Positions 1-8,957 of a stretch of 41,398 nt of DNA are shown one piece after another. Made by a program: the position numbers and the translations under genes. How positions within the stretch are numbered: the first letter of the stretch is position 1; each line of letters begins with the position of its first letter. The DNA is from JBDSZL01 sp039925145 (GTDB lineage Bacteria > Acidobacteriota > Vicinamibacteria > Vicinamibacterales > SCN-69-37): the NCBI GenBank assembly GCA_039925145.1, contig JBDSZL010000027.1:1-41398 (forward strand), read 5' to 3'. The notes beneath the pieces are model-generated. The model was given only the letters and a program-made list of their open reading frames with translations. It was not told where the DNA came from and made no database searches.

Positions 1-65
1 TTGGCTCAGACGCTGCGGCGCCTCGCTTCGCTCGCGCCTCGGCGGCATCAGGGAGCTGCGGCTGC
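1..65. other. window edge downstream of ilvB, no assigned gene
   Basis: Short stretch following the ilvB stop codon. It contains a GC-rich imperfect dyad around bases 17-38 (GGCGC pairing with GCGCC), which could be a transcript-end hairpin but has no T tract. A minus-strand reading frame opens with an ATG near base 45 and runs off the window edge, with no ribosome binding site. It is too short to call a gene. If ilvN (the acetolactate synthase small subunit) follows ilvB, it would lie beyond this edge. Confidence 0.3.
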
Positions 66-1778
66 CTAGCGATCCGCGCCGGTTTCGGCGAGCGGCGAGG
101 GGCGACGGATCATCTTGTGCAGGTCGGCGCCGGCGGGAACCATGGGGTACACCGAGTCCTCCTGTTCCACCCGGAAGTCGAGCAGTACGCCCCCCGGGTG
201 GGCCCGTGCCATTTCGACGGCGGGGATCACGTCTTTGCGCGTGCGGACCGACTGCGCCTGAACCCCATAGGCCTCCGCGAGCTTCACGAAGTCAGGACTG
301 AGCAGGGGTGTGGCCGCATACCGCTTGTCGTAGAAAAACTCCTGCCACTGCCGCACCATCCCCAGATACCCGTTGTTGATGATGGCGATGTTCACCTTGA
401 GTTGTTCCTGCTGCATGGTCGCCAGTTCACACAGCGTCATCTGGAAGCCGCCATCGCCGACGACCGCCCACACCTCGGCGTCGGGGCAGGCCATCTTCGC
501 GCCGATGGCCGCCGGCAACGCGAACCCCATGGTGCCGAGGCCGCCGGAGGTCACGAGCGATCGGGGCTGTTCGTGATGGTAGTACTGCGCTTCCCACATC
601 TGATGCTGACCGACGTCAGTGACGACCACGGCCTGTCCGTGCGTGGCGCGCCAGATGTCGTGAATCACGTGCGCGGCATACAGATGCCCGTCGTCGGGCA
701 TGTTCTGAATGTCGCGCACCGCGGAATCGCCCTTCAGGGCAGCAATGCGGCTGTTCCATTCGCCGATGTTCAGCGTCTGCAGTGCCGGACGCCAGCTCTG
801 CAGCACGTCGCGCAGGTCGGCCACGATGCCGATGTCGACCGGCACGTTCTTACCGATTTCGGCCTGGTCGATGTCGACGTGAATCTTGCGCGCGTTCTGC
901 GCGTAGGTCTTGAGGTTGCCCGTCACGCGGTCGTCGAAGCGCATCCCCAGAGCGATGAGCAGGTCGGCTTCCTGAATGGCGGTGTTCACCCACGCCTCGC
1001 CGTGCATGCCCATCATGCCGAGGTTATGCGGGTGCGACGCCGGCAGACAGCCCAGGCCAAGCAGGGTGATGGCCGCCGGAATCCCGGTGGCATCGATGAA
1101 CTGACGGAATTCCTCGGTGGCGTTCGCGAGCATGATGCCGTGTCCGGCTAGCACGACCGGCCGGCGGGCCGACCGAATCAGCTCGAGCGCCTGCCGCATG
1201 CTCGTCTCGCGCGCCGTGGGTGTCACACGAATCAGATCGGAGGCCGGCGCGGCCGCGTCCCAGTCGAAGTCACAGGTGGACTGCTGGGCATCCTTCGTGA
1301 TGTCAATCAACACTGGGCCGGGGCGCCCGGATTTCGCGATCAGAAACGCTTCCCGAACGGTCGACGCCACTTCGTCGGCGCGTGTCACCAGATAGTTGTG
1401 CTTGGTGACCGGCAGCGTGATGCCGGTGATGTCAGTTTCCTGGAAGGCGTCCGATCCGATGAGGCGGCTGCCGACCTGACCCGTGATGCAGACGATGGGG
1501 GACGAGTCCATCATGGCGGTGGCAATGCCGGTCACCATATTGGTGGCGCCGGGACCGCTCGTGGCGACGGCCACGCCAACCTTGCCGCTGGCGCGGGCAT
1601 AGCCGTCTGCCATGTGGGTGGCGCCTTGCTCGTGGCGCACGAGAACGTGCCGAATCGGAAACTTCAGCATCGCGTCGTAGGCGGGCAGAATCGCTCCGCC
1701 GGGATAGCCGAACACATCGGTCACCCCTTCTCGAACGAGACACTCCCACAAAATCTCAGCACCAGTCAGGCGTTCCAT
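66..1778 (-). CDS. ilvB: acetolactate synthase large subunit, biosynthetic type
   Basis: Thiamine-diphosphate enzyme that condenses two pyruvates to 2-acetolactate (valine, leucine) or pyruvate with 2-oxobutyrate to acetohydroxybutyrate (isoleucine). It acts in the cytoplasm. The protein is 570 residues, the usual length, with the full order N-terminal PYR domain, central domain and C-terminal PP domain. The catalytic glutamate is visible at about residue 50 in VRHEQGATHMADGYAR, and the ThDP/Mg motif GDGGFQMT ending in INNGYLG lies in the C-terminal third. I chose the ATG at 1778 because a GGAG at 1784-1787 sits 5 bases upstream; an in-frame GTG at 1784 would overlap that site. It is divergent from pheA. 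It would use the 2-oxobutyrate made by the ilvA gene 23 kb away. No ilvN regulatory subunit is in the window. Confidence 0.95.
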   Translation of the reverse strand: MERLTGAEILWECLVREGVTDVFGYPGGAILPAYDAMLKFPIRHVLVRHEQGATHMADGYARASGKVGVAVATSGPGATNMVTGIATAMMDSSPIVCITGQVGSRLIGSDAFQETDITGITLPVTKHNYLVTRADEVASTVREAFLIAKSGRPGPVLIDITKDAQQSTCDFDWDAAAPASDLIRVTPTARETSMRQALELIRSARRPVVLAGHGIMLANATEEFRQFIDATGIPAAITLLGLGCLPASHPHNLGMMGMHGEAWVNTAIQEADLLIALGMRFDDRVTGNLKTYAQNARKIHVDIDQAEIGKNVPVDIGIVADLRDVLQSWRPALQTLNIGEWNSRIAALKGDSAVRDIQNMPDDGHLYAAHVIHDIWRATHGQAVVVTDVGQHQMWEAQYYHHEQPRSLVTSGGLGTMGFALPAAIGAKMACPDAEVWAVVGDGGFQMTLCELATMQQEQLKVNIAIINNGYLGMVRQWQEFFYDKRYAATPLLSPDFVKLAEAYGVQAQSVRTRKDVIPAVEMARAHPGGVLLDFRVEQEDSVYPMVPAGADLHKMIRRPSPLAETGADR

Positions 1779-1950
1779 CGTCACTCCTCGATCCTCAGCA
1801 CCCTCGAGCCTCGGCCGGCTGTTCCCCGGCTCGACCCGCGTCGCCCGGCGGCAACGGGCCCGTTCAACACTTATATCGGCCGCAGTTCTATTTCACAATC
1901 AAATAATGTTTCAATCTCAATCAGTTATGCTTATGGCCGGCCGTCCTGCC

Positions 1951-2032
1951 GAGCCCCGAGCCCCGAGCCCCGAGCCGGGGCCCCAAGCCCCAAGCCCCGA
2001 GCCCCGAGCCCCAAGCCCCAAGCCCCAAGCCC
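1951..2032. repeat. heptanucleotide repeat array (GAGCCCC/AAGCCCC)
   Basis: Tandem 7-base units on the plus strand: three GAGCCCC, a broken unit containing GGGG, then two AAGCCCC, two GAGCCCC, two AAGCCCC and a truncated last unit. That is about ten complete heptads, differing only at the first base. The minus strand has repeated runs of four G at 3-base spacing and could form G-quadruplexes. The array lies just before the pheA start, next to an AT-rich stretch at about 1870-1935 that is the likely promoter zone for the divergent ilvB/pheA pair. Related arrays occur at 24627, 37242 and 41319. Confidence 0.9.
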
Positions 2033-2044
2033 GACCGTAAGCCA

Positions 2045-2050
2045 TAGAAT
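2045..2050 (+). promoter_or_regulatory. possible -10 box TAGAAT of pheA
   Basis: TAGAAT matches the -10 consensus at five of six positions and ends 7 bases before the ATG at 2058, so transcription would begin at or near the start codon (leaderless). There is no recognisable -35 box, because the upstream sequence is the heptad array, and there is no ribosome binding site. The same geometry occurs before the genes at 8881 and 38780. Confidence 0.4.
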
Positions 2051-2057
2051 GTTCCCC

Positions 2058-3221
2058 ATGACTGACGAGCAGCTCGAGTTATTGCGCGCAGAGCTCGATC
2101 AACTCGACGACGACCTGGTGGATCTGCTGGCGCGCCGGCAAGAGGCCGTCAAGCGGGTGGCGGCCGTGAAGGCGCGCACGAGTGCGCCGCTGCGCGACGT
2201 CCTGCGCGAGACGCGGCAGATTGCGCGTCTCGCCGAGCGCGCCCGTGGACGCAGTCTCGACGAGATGTTCGTCGCGCGGATCTTCAGGGAGATCGTCGAT
2301 TTCTCCGTCCGAACCCAGGAGATGCAGCTCGGCATGTCCTCGGCCCTGGATCAGCCTCGCCCCATTACCGTCGTGTTCCAGGGAGCCGACGGTGCATTCA
2401 GCCACATCGCCGCCCGCCGCTTCTTCGCTCCGCGACCGTCGGCGGTCACCTATCTCGGACGTCCCAGCTTCCGCTCGATGCTCGAGGAGGTCCGGTCCGG
2501 CGCGGCCGACTACGCGATGCTGCCGATCGAGAACACGACGTCGGGGTCTGTGCATGACGCCTACGACGCGCTCTCCCATACCGATCTGGCGATCGTCGGA
2601 GAAGAGGTCCTGCGCATCGAGTTGTGTCTGGTCGGCGTGGCCGAGGTGCCACTCGAGAGTCTGCTCAAGGTGTACTCGCATCCGCAGGCGCTCTCGCAGA
2701 GCACGGCATTTCTCGCCTCGCTGCCGCAGTGCACTGTGGAGACGTTCATCGATACGGCGATGAGCGTGGAGCGCGTGAAGGACGAAGCCGATCCGACGCA
2801 CGCCGCCATCGCGAGCGCCGAGGCCGCGGTGCTGCATGGATTGCACATTTTGCGGCGCGATATCGCCAATCACCGCGAGAATTACACGCGGTTCCTGGTT
2901 ATTGCCCGCGAAAGTGAACCACGCGATCCCCGCGTGCCATGCAAGACCTCGGTGATGTTCGTCACCGCTCACGAACGCGGAGCCCTGCTCGCGTGCCTCA
3001 ACGTGCTGGCCGCCCACGGGTTGAATCTGACCAAGCTCGAATCACGCCCGCGGCCGGGACGGCCCTTTGAATACCTCTTCTACGTGGAGTTCGAAGGGAA
3101 CACCGCGGATGCCCCCGTGCAACGTGCACTCGACGAGATCAGTGCGCTGACGAAGTCGCTGAAGATCTTCGGGTCGTTTCCCGCGCGCACGGGCGCGATG
3201 AGCGCGGCCCCCGCCTCGTAA
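2058..3221 (+). CDS. pheA: bifunctional chorismate mutase / prephenate dehydratase
   Basis: P-protein of phenylalanine synthesis: chorismate to prephenate to phenylpyruvate. Residues 1-90 form an AroQ-type helical chorismate mutase (LRAELDQLDDDLVDLLARR). Residues 103-283 are the prephenate dehydratase, with the catalytic TRF motif at 277-279 (NYTRFL). Residues 297-375 are an ACT domain with the ESRP phenylalanine-binding motif at 328-331, so feedback inhibition by phenylalanine is expected. The length of 387 residues is typical. The frame stays open far upstream, but that extension reads through the heptad repeats and resembles nothing. I take the ATG at 2058 because a -10-like box ends 7 bases before it; the ATG at 2049 would add only MFP. 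Confidence 0.95.
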   Translation: MTDEQLELLRAELDQLDDDLVDLLARRQEAVKRVAAVKARTSAPLRDVLRETRQIARLAERARGRSLDEMFVARIFREIVDFSVRTQEMQLGMSSALDQPRPITVVFQGADGAFSHIAARRFFAPRPSAVTYLGRPSFRSMLEEVRSGAADYAMLPIENTTSGSVHDAYDALSHTDLAIVGEEVLRIELCLVGVAEVPLESLLKVYSHPQALSQSTAFLASLPQCTVETFIDTAMSVERVKDEADPTHAAIASAEAAVLHGLHILRRDIANHRENYTRFLVIARESEPRDPRVPCKTSVMFVTAHERGALLACLNVLAAHGLNLTKLESRPRPGRPFEYLFYVEFEGNTADAPVQRALDEISALTKSLKIFGSFPARTGAMSAAPAS

Positions 3222-3338
3222 CGGGCAACGCCGGCGCTACTAACCCCCGCAGGCGTCCACGGCGGTCGTGATACTTACTGCCGTTGGCGCTCCTGCTGTC
3301 CTATACTGTCGACCGTCTCGCCTTCCCAAGGAGTCATT

Positions 3339-4853
3339 GTGCTGATGCGTCGCCTCTCGGCCGCCGTGCTGTTGGTTGGACTTACCCTCGTGGTAAGGGT
3401 TGCGGCCGTCGCGCCGCCCAGGGCTGCGCAGGCTCTGACGCCAGACGCGCTCTTCCAGTCCACGAAAGTCTGGACCGTGAACCTCACGTTGTCGCGTGAG
3501 GCGTGGGAGACCCTGTCGCCGGTCGCTCCGCCGCCGCCCGCAGCGACTGCGGCTCCGGCACCTCCGCCTCCGCCGCCAGCAGGCGGCGCGCCAGCTGGCC
3601 CGCCCGCTATCCCTCCTGAGCTGGTCGCGCGTCTGCTCAAGGGCTTTGTCGCATCCGAAGGACACCGCAACGGCATCTCGGGCGCGATGAAAGGCCTCGA
3701 CTTTCAGTACGTCCACGCGAGCCTCGACCTCGATGGCCGTCGTTTTCAGGATGTCGGCGTGCGCGTCAAGGGCAACGGCACGTTTCTGCCCCAGTTCGGC
3801 AAGCCGTCACTGAAGATCGACCTGAACAAGTTCGTGAAAGGCCAGAAGCTGGCCGGCGTGTCGAGGCTGAACCTCCAGAGCAACATCACGGATGCGAGCT
3901 GGATGAACGAAGTTCTGGCGTATCGGTTGTATCGCGACGCCGGCGTGCCCGCGCCGCGCACCGCATACGCGCGTGTCTACGTCACGGTCTCAGGCGGTCA
4001 GGAGCGCAAGTACCTCGGACTCTACGGGCTGGTCGAAAACGTAGACGAGGATTTTGCCAGTGCGCGCTTCGGCGCACCTGAGGGGGCAGTGTTTAAACCG
4101 GTCACTCCGGTCCCGTTCAAGTACAGCGGCAACGACTGGTCGGCCTACGACCAGATGTACGATCCCAAAACCGCGCTCACTGCCAGCGACAGGCAGCGCG
4201 TCATCGATTTCTGCGACCTCGTCACCAACGGCACCGACGCGGCCTTCGCCGCCAAGGTGGGAGAGTTCCTCGACCTTGGTGCCTTTGCGAAATACATGGC
4301 CGTGCTGGTGTGGATGGCCAATCCCGACAGCATCTTGCAGCAGGGGCAGAACTACTACGTCTACCTGCATCCCAAGAACCGCACGCTGTCGTTCGTGCCC
4401 TGGGACCAGGATCACTCGTGGGGGCAGTTCGTGCCGTTCACGCCGGCCGAGACCCAGCAGCGGATGGATCTGATGCACCCGTGGACCCGCGCGTTCGCCA
4501 TGGTGGCGGCGCTCGATCCGTACGCGGAGCAACTGCGCAACCGCTTCCTCGAGCGCATTTTTGCCGACGACGCTTTCAAGCGCCGCTATCTCGCGGAGAT
4601 GGTTACCCTCACCCGCACGCTGACGCAGTACGAGCGTCTGTCGGCGCAGGTGGATGAGCTCGCCCAGGTCATCGCGCCGCTCATGGCCGACGAACCGATG
4701 ACGGGCCGGACTCCGGCTTTCAAGGAGTCATTGGGACTCGACGTGTTCAGGCGGCCAAGCGCTCCGGACGTTGTCGTCACGCCACTCCGGACATTCGTTC
4801 GGCTGCGGCAGGAGTCGGTGCTCTCACAGCTGAAGGCGCTCGGCGTTCAGTAG
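3339..4853 (+). CDS. CotH-like (secreted protein kinase fold) family protein
   Basis: Exported protein of 504 residues related to the spore-coat kinase CotH family. A hydrophobic signal peptide covers residues 1-30. A Pro/Ala-rich low-complexity stretch at 61-93 separates it from the CotH domain. That domain shows VRVKGNG (142-148), the lysine-containing strand KPSLKIDLNKF (155-165), the NLQSN turn, and the conserved WDQD at 355-358, whose aspartates match the metal-binding and catalytic residues of the family. The start is a GTG, 5 bases after AAGGAG at 3328-3333; an ATG at 3345 is the alternative. A possible -10 box TATACT lies at 3302-3307. CotH homologues are common among secreted proteins of Planctomycetes and Acidobacteria, where their substrates are unknown. 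The kinase activity here is inferred only from the family. Confidence 0.85.
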   Translation: MLMRRLSAAVLLVGLTLVVRVAAVAPPRAAQALTPDALFQSTKVWTVNLTLSREAWETLSPVAPPPPAATAAPAPPPPPPAGGAPAGPPAIPPELVARLLKGFVASEGHRNGISGAMKGLDFQYVHASLDLDGRRFQDVGVRVKGNGTFLPQFGKPSLKIDLNKFVKGQKLAGVSRLNLQSNITDASWMNEVLAYRLYRDAGVPAPRTAYARVYVTVSGGQERKYLGLYGLVENVDEDFASARFGAPEGAVFKPVTPVPFKYSGNDWSAYDQMYDPKTALTASDRQRVIDFCDLVTNGTDAAFAAKVGEFLDLGAFAKYMAVLVWMANPDSILQQGQNYYVYLHPKNRTLSFVPWDQDHSWGQFVPFTPAETQQRMDLMHPWTRAFAMVAALDPYAEQLRNRFLERIFADDAFKRRYLAEMVTLTRTLTQYERLSAQVDELAQVIAPLMADEPMTGRTPAFKESLGLDVFRRPSAPDVVVTPLRTFVRLRQESVLSQLKALGVQ

Positions 4854-4874
4854 GCGCGACGGCCTGCGGCGGAC

Positions 4875-6233
4875 CTACACATCCGACAGGCCTTCGAGCC
4901 GGCCGCTGCTGTCGCCCAGTCGATCCACCGGCACCCCCATGCGATCGAGCATCGACAGGTAGAGGTTCGCGATCGGGGTCTCGTTCGCGTAGCGAATATG
5001 ACGGCCGGGTTTCAACCTGCCGCCCGCCCGGCCCGCCAGCACCGTGGGAAGGTTATCGTGCTGGTGCGCGTTGCCGTCAGCGAGGGCGCTGCCGTAGACG
5101 ATCATCGAGTTGTCGAGAAGCGTGCCGTCGCCATCCTTGATCGCCGTGAGCTTGTCGAGCAGATACGTGAACTGCTTGATGTGGTACTCGTTGATCAGCC
5201 TGACTTTTTCGATCTTCGCCTTGTCGCCCTGGTGGTGCGTCAGCCCGTGATGGCCTTCAGTGATGCCGATCTCGGGATAGTTGCGCGGGCTCTGCTCGAT
5301 GCCCATGAGCACCGTCACAATGCGCGTCTGATCCGTCTGAAACGCCAGCGTGAGCAGATCGAGCATCAGCCGTGAGTGCTCGGTGAAGTCGGTCGGCACG
5401 CTGCTGGACGGCGCCTCCATCGGAGCCTTCATCTGCGGGACGTGGTTCCGCTCGGCCTGTTGAATCCGCTTCTCGATGTCGCGAATGGCAAACAGATATT
5501 CGTCGACCTTCTGCCGGTCGGTGCCCCCAAGCGTGCTCTTCAGACTTTGCGCGTCGCCGAGCACCACATCGAGCACGCTTCGCTGATAACTCTGCAGCCG
5601 CTGCCGCCGTTTCGGATCGGGCTCGTCGTCGACAACGCCGAACAGGCGCTCGAACACGGCGCGGGGGCGAACCTCAGGCGGCATCGGCGAGGTGGGCGAC
5701 CGCCACGCCAGGCTGTTGCTATAGGCGCAGCTGTAGCCGTTATCGCAGTTGCCGCCCTGGATGCCTTCTTCGCAGCCAAGCTCGAGCGAGGCGAACTTTG
5801 TTTTGCCTTCGAGGTGCTGCGCGGCAATCTGGTCCATCGAGATGCCGGCCTGGATGTCCTTGCCCGACGTCTTCTTCGGGTGCACGCCCGTGAGGTAGGC
5901 CGCGCCGGCGCGACCATGATCGCCGGCACCGTCTCCGAGCGCCCTGCCTCCGTTCGAGGTGAGACCAGTCAGCATCATCACGTCGTGCCGGTAGGGGGCG
6001 AGCGCACTGGAAATGCGGGGCAGTTCAACGAGAGGGGTCGCGCCCAGACCTCCAGCAGGAGTCCAGTCCTCCATGACAATCCCGTTCGGTACATACAAAA
6101 ACGCCATGCGGGTCGGACGCAGCGCCGTCTTCACCGCCTGTGCGGCAAATACCGGATACATCGCGTCGAGAAACGGCAGCGCCACGGTGGCGCCCAGTCC
6201 GCGCAGTACGGTTCGGCGAGAAAGCTTGGTCAT
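4875..6233 (-). CDS. DUF1552 family protein, Tat-exported (copy 1)
   Basis: Protein of 452 residues that opens with a twin-arginine signal (SRRTVLRGLGATVALPFLD), so it should be folded in the cytoplasm and exported. The rest matches DUF1552, whose layout resembles DUF1501 proteins of the alkaline-phosphatase/sulfatase-like type: a cysteine-bearing stretch (CEEGIQGGNCDNGYSC), HHGLTHH, and LLDNSMIVYGS near the C-terminus. Its biochemical function is not established. The start ATG at 6233 overlaps the stop codon of the upstream DUF1592 gene by 4 bases (ATGA), so the two are translationally coupled. Sequence upstream in the same frame is the overlap with that gene, not a real N-terminus. A second DUF1592/DUF1552 pair lies at 14263-17996. 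Confidence 0.85.
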   Translation of the reverse strand: MTKLSRRTVLRGLGATVALPFLDAMYPVFAAQAVKTALRPTRMAFLYVPNGIVMEDWTPAGGLGATPLVELPRISSALAPYRHDVMMLTGLTSNGGRALGDGAGDHGRAGAAYLTGVHPKKTSGKDIQAGISMDQIAAQHLEGKTKFASLELGCEEGIQGGNCDNGYSCAYSNSLAWRSPTSPMPPEVRPRAVFERLFGVVDDEPDPKRRQRLQSYQRSVLDVVLGDAQSLKSTLGGTDRQKVDEYLFAIRDIEKRIQQAERNHVPQMKAPMEAPSSSVPTDFTEHSRLMLDLLTLAFQTDQTRIVTVLMGIEQSPRNYPEIGITEGHHGLTHHQGDKAKIEKVRLINEYHIKQFTYLLDKLTAIKDGDGTLLDNSMIVYGSALADGNAHQHDNLPTVLAGRAGGRLKPGRHIRYANETPIANLYLSMLDRMGVPVDRLGDSSGRLEGLSDV

Positions 6234-8881
6234 GGAATGGTGGCTCTCGACCGCATTTGAAACGGGCGGCTGTTGACGATGGCAGTGACGAGGGACGAGA
6301 ACGTGTAGTCGCCGGCGGCGAGATCGCGGGTGACCTGCTGGAGCGCCGGGCGGTCGGAACGCTCGAGGCCTCGGCCGAGCGCGTAGGTCATCAGCCGGTC
6401 CGCGAAATGACCCGCAAAGGCTCCTGACAGCCGGCGCAGCGTCACCTTCAGGCCACTGGCGCCATTGATCTGCTGTCCATTGGGGAGGGTGCCGGAACTG
6501 TCGATGTCGAAGTTGCCGTCCTTCAGGCGCCATGCGCCCGCGGCGTCGTAGTTTTCGAGACTGAAGCCGATCGGATCCATCTGGTTATGGCACGCACCGC
6601 ACGTCGGGTCCGCGCGATGCTGTTCCAGCCGCTGTCGCATCGACGCGGCGGTCCCGAGGTCCTTTGTCACGAGCGCGGGGATGCCGTCTGGCGGCGGAGG
6701 CGGCCCGGCGCCGAGGAGATTGTCGAGCACCCACTTGCCGCGGAGCACTGGCGAGGTCCGGGTCGCGTATGACGAGATGCTGAGAATCGACGCCTGTGTC
6801 ACCAGCCCGCTTCGCTGCTGGCCGTCGAGTGCCACCCGGCGGAAGTCTTCTCCCTGAACGCCAGGAATGCCGTAGTAACGCGCCAGTGGTCCATTCGCGA
6901 ACGTGAATTTGCCGTCGATCAGATCGAGCACGCTGCGATTCTCGCGGATGATGGCCGTGAGGAACATCCGCGTCTCCGTTCGCATCGCATCAAGCAGCTC
7001 GTCGTCGACCGCTCTGAATTTCAGCGTGTCGGGCTTCTTGCGATCCATCAGACGAAGATTCAGCCACTGCTCGCCGAAGTTATCGACGAGCGACGCCGCC
7101 CTCGGATCGCCGAGCATCCTGCTCGTCTCTGCGGCGAGTACCGCCTTCTCGTGCAAGCGCCCCGCTTTTGCCGCCAGGAACAGCGCATCGTCGGGCATGC
7201 TGCTCCAGAGGAAGTAGGAGAGCCGCGACGCGAGCTCGTAATCGCTGATGCGGTACGGCGTACTCGCGGCAGCATCGGCGGTCACCGGCTGGTCCTGCTC
7301 GGCCCGGAACAGAAAGTTGGGCGACATCAGCACGGCTTCGATCGCCACTCGAATGGCTTCCTCGAATGAATCGAGCTTTCTGACATTGCGAACGATCGTC
7401 AGGAGGCGCTGTAGCTCCTGTGAGGTGGGCGGCCGGCGATAGGCGCGCAACGCCAGGTGTTCGACAATCTGACGCGCGCAGGCGTCACTGTACTTACCGG
7501 GCGCGCCGCACACGAAGATCTTCTCAAAGCCGGCCGGAGGCTGCTTCGACGGAGTGAACGGACCGTGAATATCCAGGTAGTCGACGTACAGTTTTCGCCG
7601 CCCGTCGCGGCCGTACTGGCTCGTCGCATCCTCGATATCTGCGAGCCCGGGCCACGAGATGCGCAACGCGTGATCGCCGGCGGTCAGCTTGACCCGCGCG
7701 ATGCTCTCGCCGCGCGAGTAGTCGTAGTCGTTGTTGCCCTCGACGGCGAAGTCGTAGATCTTCTGCCCGTCGAGTGTGAACACCATCAGTTCCGGACCGA
7801 CGGCGCGACGCGCGCGCTCGTCGCGGGCCTTCTGTTCGTCGGCTGTCGGACCGGGCCTCGGACCGCTGATGCGGCCTCGGCCGGCCGGAGCCACAGCACC
7901 AGCCGTCGGGGCCGGCACGGCGGCGGCCGCTCCTGCGGCCGCGTTCGGCACTGGCTGTGGCGCCGACGGTGCCCCGGCGCCTCTGCCTGGGCGCGCGGCA
8001 CCACCGGCCCGCCCGGCGGGGGTGTCGTTCGAGACGACCACTTCGCCACCGCGCAGGTTCACGTAGCGCCAGCGGAACTCGTACTCGCCGTCGACCGGAA
8101 AGTGGTAGGTGCCGTAGAGCGCGCCGCGGATCGAAAAGGGCAGCACGTTCCCAGATGCGGGCAGGTCGTCCTGGTCCTTCTTCGGCTGCAACTTGATCAG
8201 CAGCGTCGGCTTGCTGGGATACGCCTCGCCGAAGACCGCCGCCTTGGAGACGGTGCGCGCGGCGCGCATGTACTTCTCCATCAGCATCGGCGAGATCGTG
8301 AGCACGTCGCCGATGTTGTCGAAGCCATACCCCGAGTCGTCGACCGGGAATTCATCGGCGGGTTTGAGCGTGACCCCGAGCAGGTCGCGAATCGTGTTGT
8401 TGTACTCGACGCGATTGAGCCGGCGGGCGGTCACCCGACCGGGGTCGGCCGTTGCCGGGTCGTAGGTGCGCGCGCTCAGGCCGTAGGTCCGCTCGATCCA
8501 GCCAATCATCGCAGCCGTCTGCTCAGCCGGCAGCGGGCCCATCGTCGCGGGGGGCATCTCGCCGGTCACCAGCTTCTCGAGCACCTTTGACCAGAGGTCA
8601 GATCCGCGAAGGTCGGCACGCGCCTGGAGGAAGGGCTCGAAATTGAGCTGCCCGGCATACTCCTGCCCGTTATGGCAGGTCATGCAGGTCTCGGACAGAA
8701 TCGGCAGCACTTGCTGCTTGAACTCGTCAGTCGACGCCGCCGTCACCGCGGCCGTCGGCGGCGCGGTGATCTGGCCCGAGAGCGTGACCACGTACGCCCC
8801 GGCCAATGCCGCCGCTGCAACCAGGGCTCCAGGCAGCTTCCGCCGAGCGAGGCCACCTCGCGGCAGCAGACCGATTGTCAT
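6230..8881 (-). CDS. DUF1587/DUF1592/DUF1588/DUF1585 cytochrome-like protein (copy 1)
   Basis: Large exported protein of 883 residues with an N-terminal hydrophobic segment (residues 15-36). A c-type heme site CMTCH lies at 66-70 in a planctomycete-type cytochrome region. DUF1587 follows at about 150-215 (RRLNRVEYNNTIRDLLG), then a carbohydrate-binding-like beta region, DUF1595 (LALRAYRRPP), DUF1592 (LSYFLWSSMPDD), DUF1588 (YATRTSPVLRGKWVLDNLLG) with a second CGACH at 761-765, and DUF1585 (ADRLMTYALGRGLERSD). A Gly/Ala/Pro/Arg-rich insert of about 60 residues (roughly 283-345) interrupts the beta region and is absent from the paralogue at 14263. The family is common in Planctomycetes and Acidobacteria and its substrate is unknown. 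A likely promoter lies immediately upstream, giving an almost leaderless mRNA. Confidence 0.9.
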   Translation of the reverse strand: MTIGLLPRGGLARRKLPGALVAAAALAGAYVVTLSGQITAPPTAAVTAASTDEFKQQVLPILSETCMTCHNGQEYAGQLNFEPFLQARADLRGSDLWSKVLEKLVTGEMPPATMGPLPAEQTAAMIGWIERTYGLSARTYDPATADPGRVTARRLNRVEYNNTIRDLLGVTLKPADEFPVDDSGYGFDNIGDVLTISPMLMEKYMRAARTVSKAAVFGEAYPSKPTLLIKLQPKKDQDDLPASGNVLPFSIRGALYGTYHFPVDGEYEFRWRYVNLRGGEVVVSNDTPAGRAGGAARPGRGAGAPSAPQPVPNAAAGAAAAVPAPTAGAVAPAGRGRISGPRPGPTADEQKARDERARRAVGPELMVFTLDGQKIYDFAVEGNNDYDYSRGESIARVKLTAGDHALRISWPGLADIEDATSQYGRDGRRKLYVDYLDIHGPFTPSKQPPAGFEKIFVCGAPGKYSDACARQIVEHLALRAYRRPPTSQELQRLLTIVRNVRKLDSFEEAIRVAIEAVLMSPNFLFRAEQDQPVTADAAASTPYRISDYELASRLSYFLWSSMPDDALFLAAKAGRLHEKAVLAAETSRMLGDPRAASLVDNFGEQWLNLRLMDRKKPDTLKFRAVDDELLDAMRTETRMFLTAIIRENRSVLDLIDGKFTFANGPLARYYGIPGVQGEDFRRVALDGQQRSGLVTQASILSISSYATRTSPVLRGKWVLDNLLGAGPPPPPDGIPALVTKDLGTAASMRQRLEQHRADPTCGACHNQMDPIGFSLENYDAAGAWRLKDGNFDIDSSGTLPNGQQINGASGLKVTLRRLSGAFAGHFADRLMTYALGRGLERSDRPALQQVTRDLAAGDYTFSSLVTAIVNSRPFQMRSRATIP

Positions 8882-8891
8882 TTAAGCCCAG

Positions 8892-8918
8892 ATTATAGCA
8901 GCCGGATACCCGAATCAA
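8892..8918 (-). promoter_or_regulatory. extended -10 promoter of DUF1592/DUF1552 operon 1
   Basis: On the minus strand TTGATT (8918-8913) is followed after 15 bases by TATAAT (8897-8892), preceded by TG one base away, which makes an extended -10 element. The ATG of the DUF1592 gene begins 10 bases after the box, at 8881. Transcription would therefore start only about four bases upstream of the start codon, with no room for a ribosome binding site. The short -35 spacing fits an extended -10 promoter. Confidence 0.55.
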
Positions 8919-8957
8919 CGGCACCCAGGCCCTGTTCCGAGGAGGGCGTCTCTCTGC

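Noticed and set aside
117..1151. Long plus-strand open frame opposite ilvB
   Set aside because: Antisense shadow of a clear gene; Arg/His/Val-rich composition typical of GC-rich non-coding frames and no recognisable domain. The same applies to long frames opposite the DUF1592, TonB, PQQ, ilvA, thrA, thrC and urease genes.
1398..2057. N-terminal extension of pheA
   Set aside because: The in-frame extension runs antisense to ilvB and through the heptad repeats, giving a Pro/Ser/Arg tract; the chorismate mutase domain starts at 2058.
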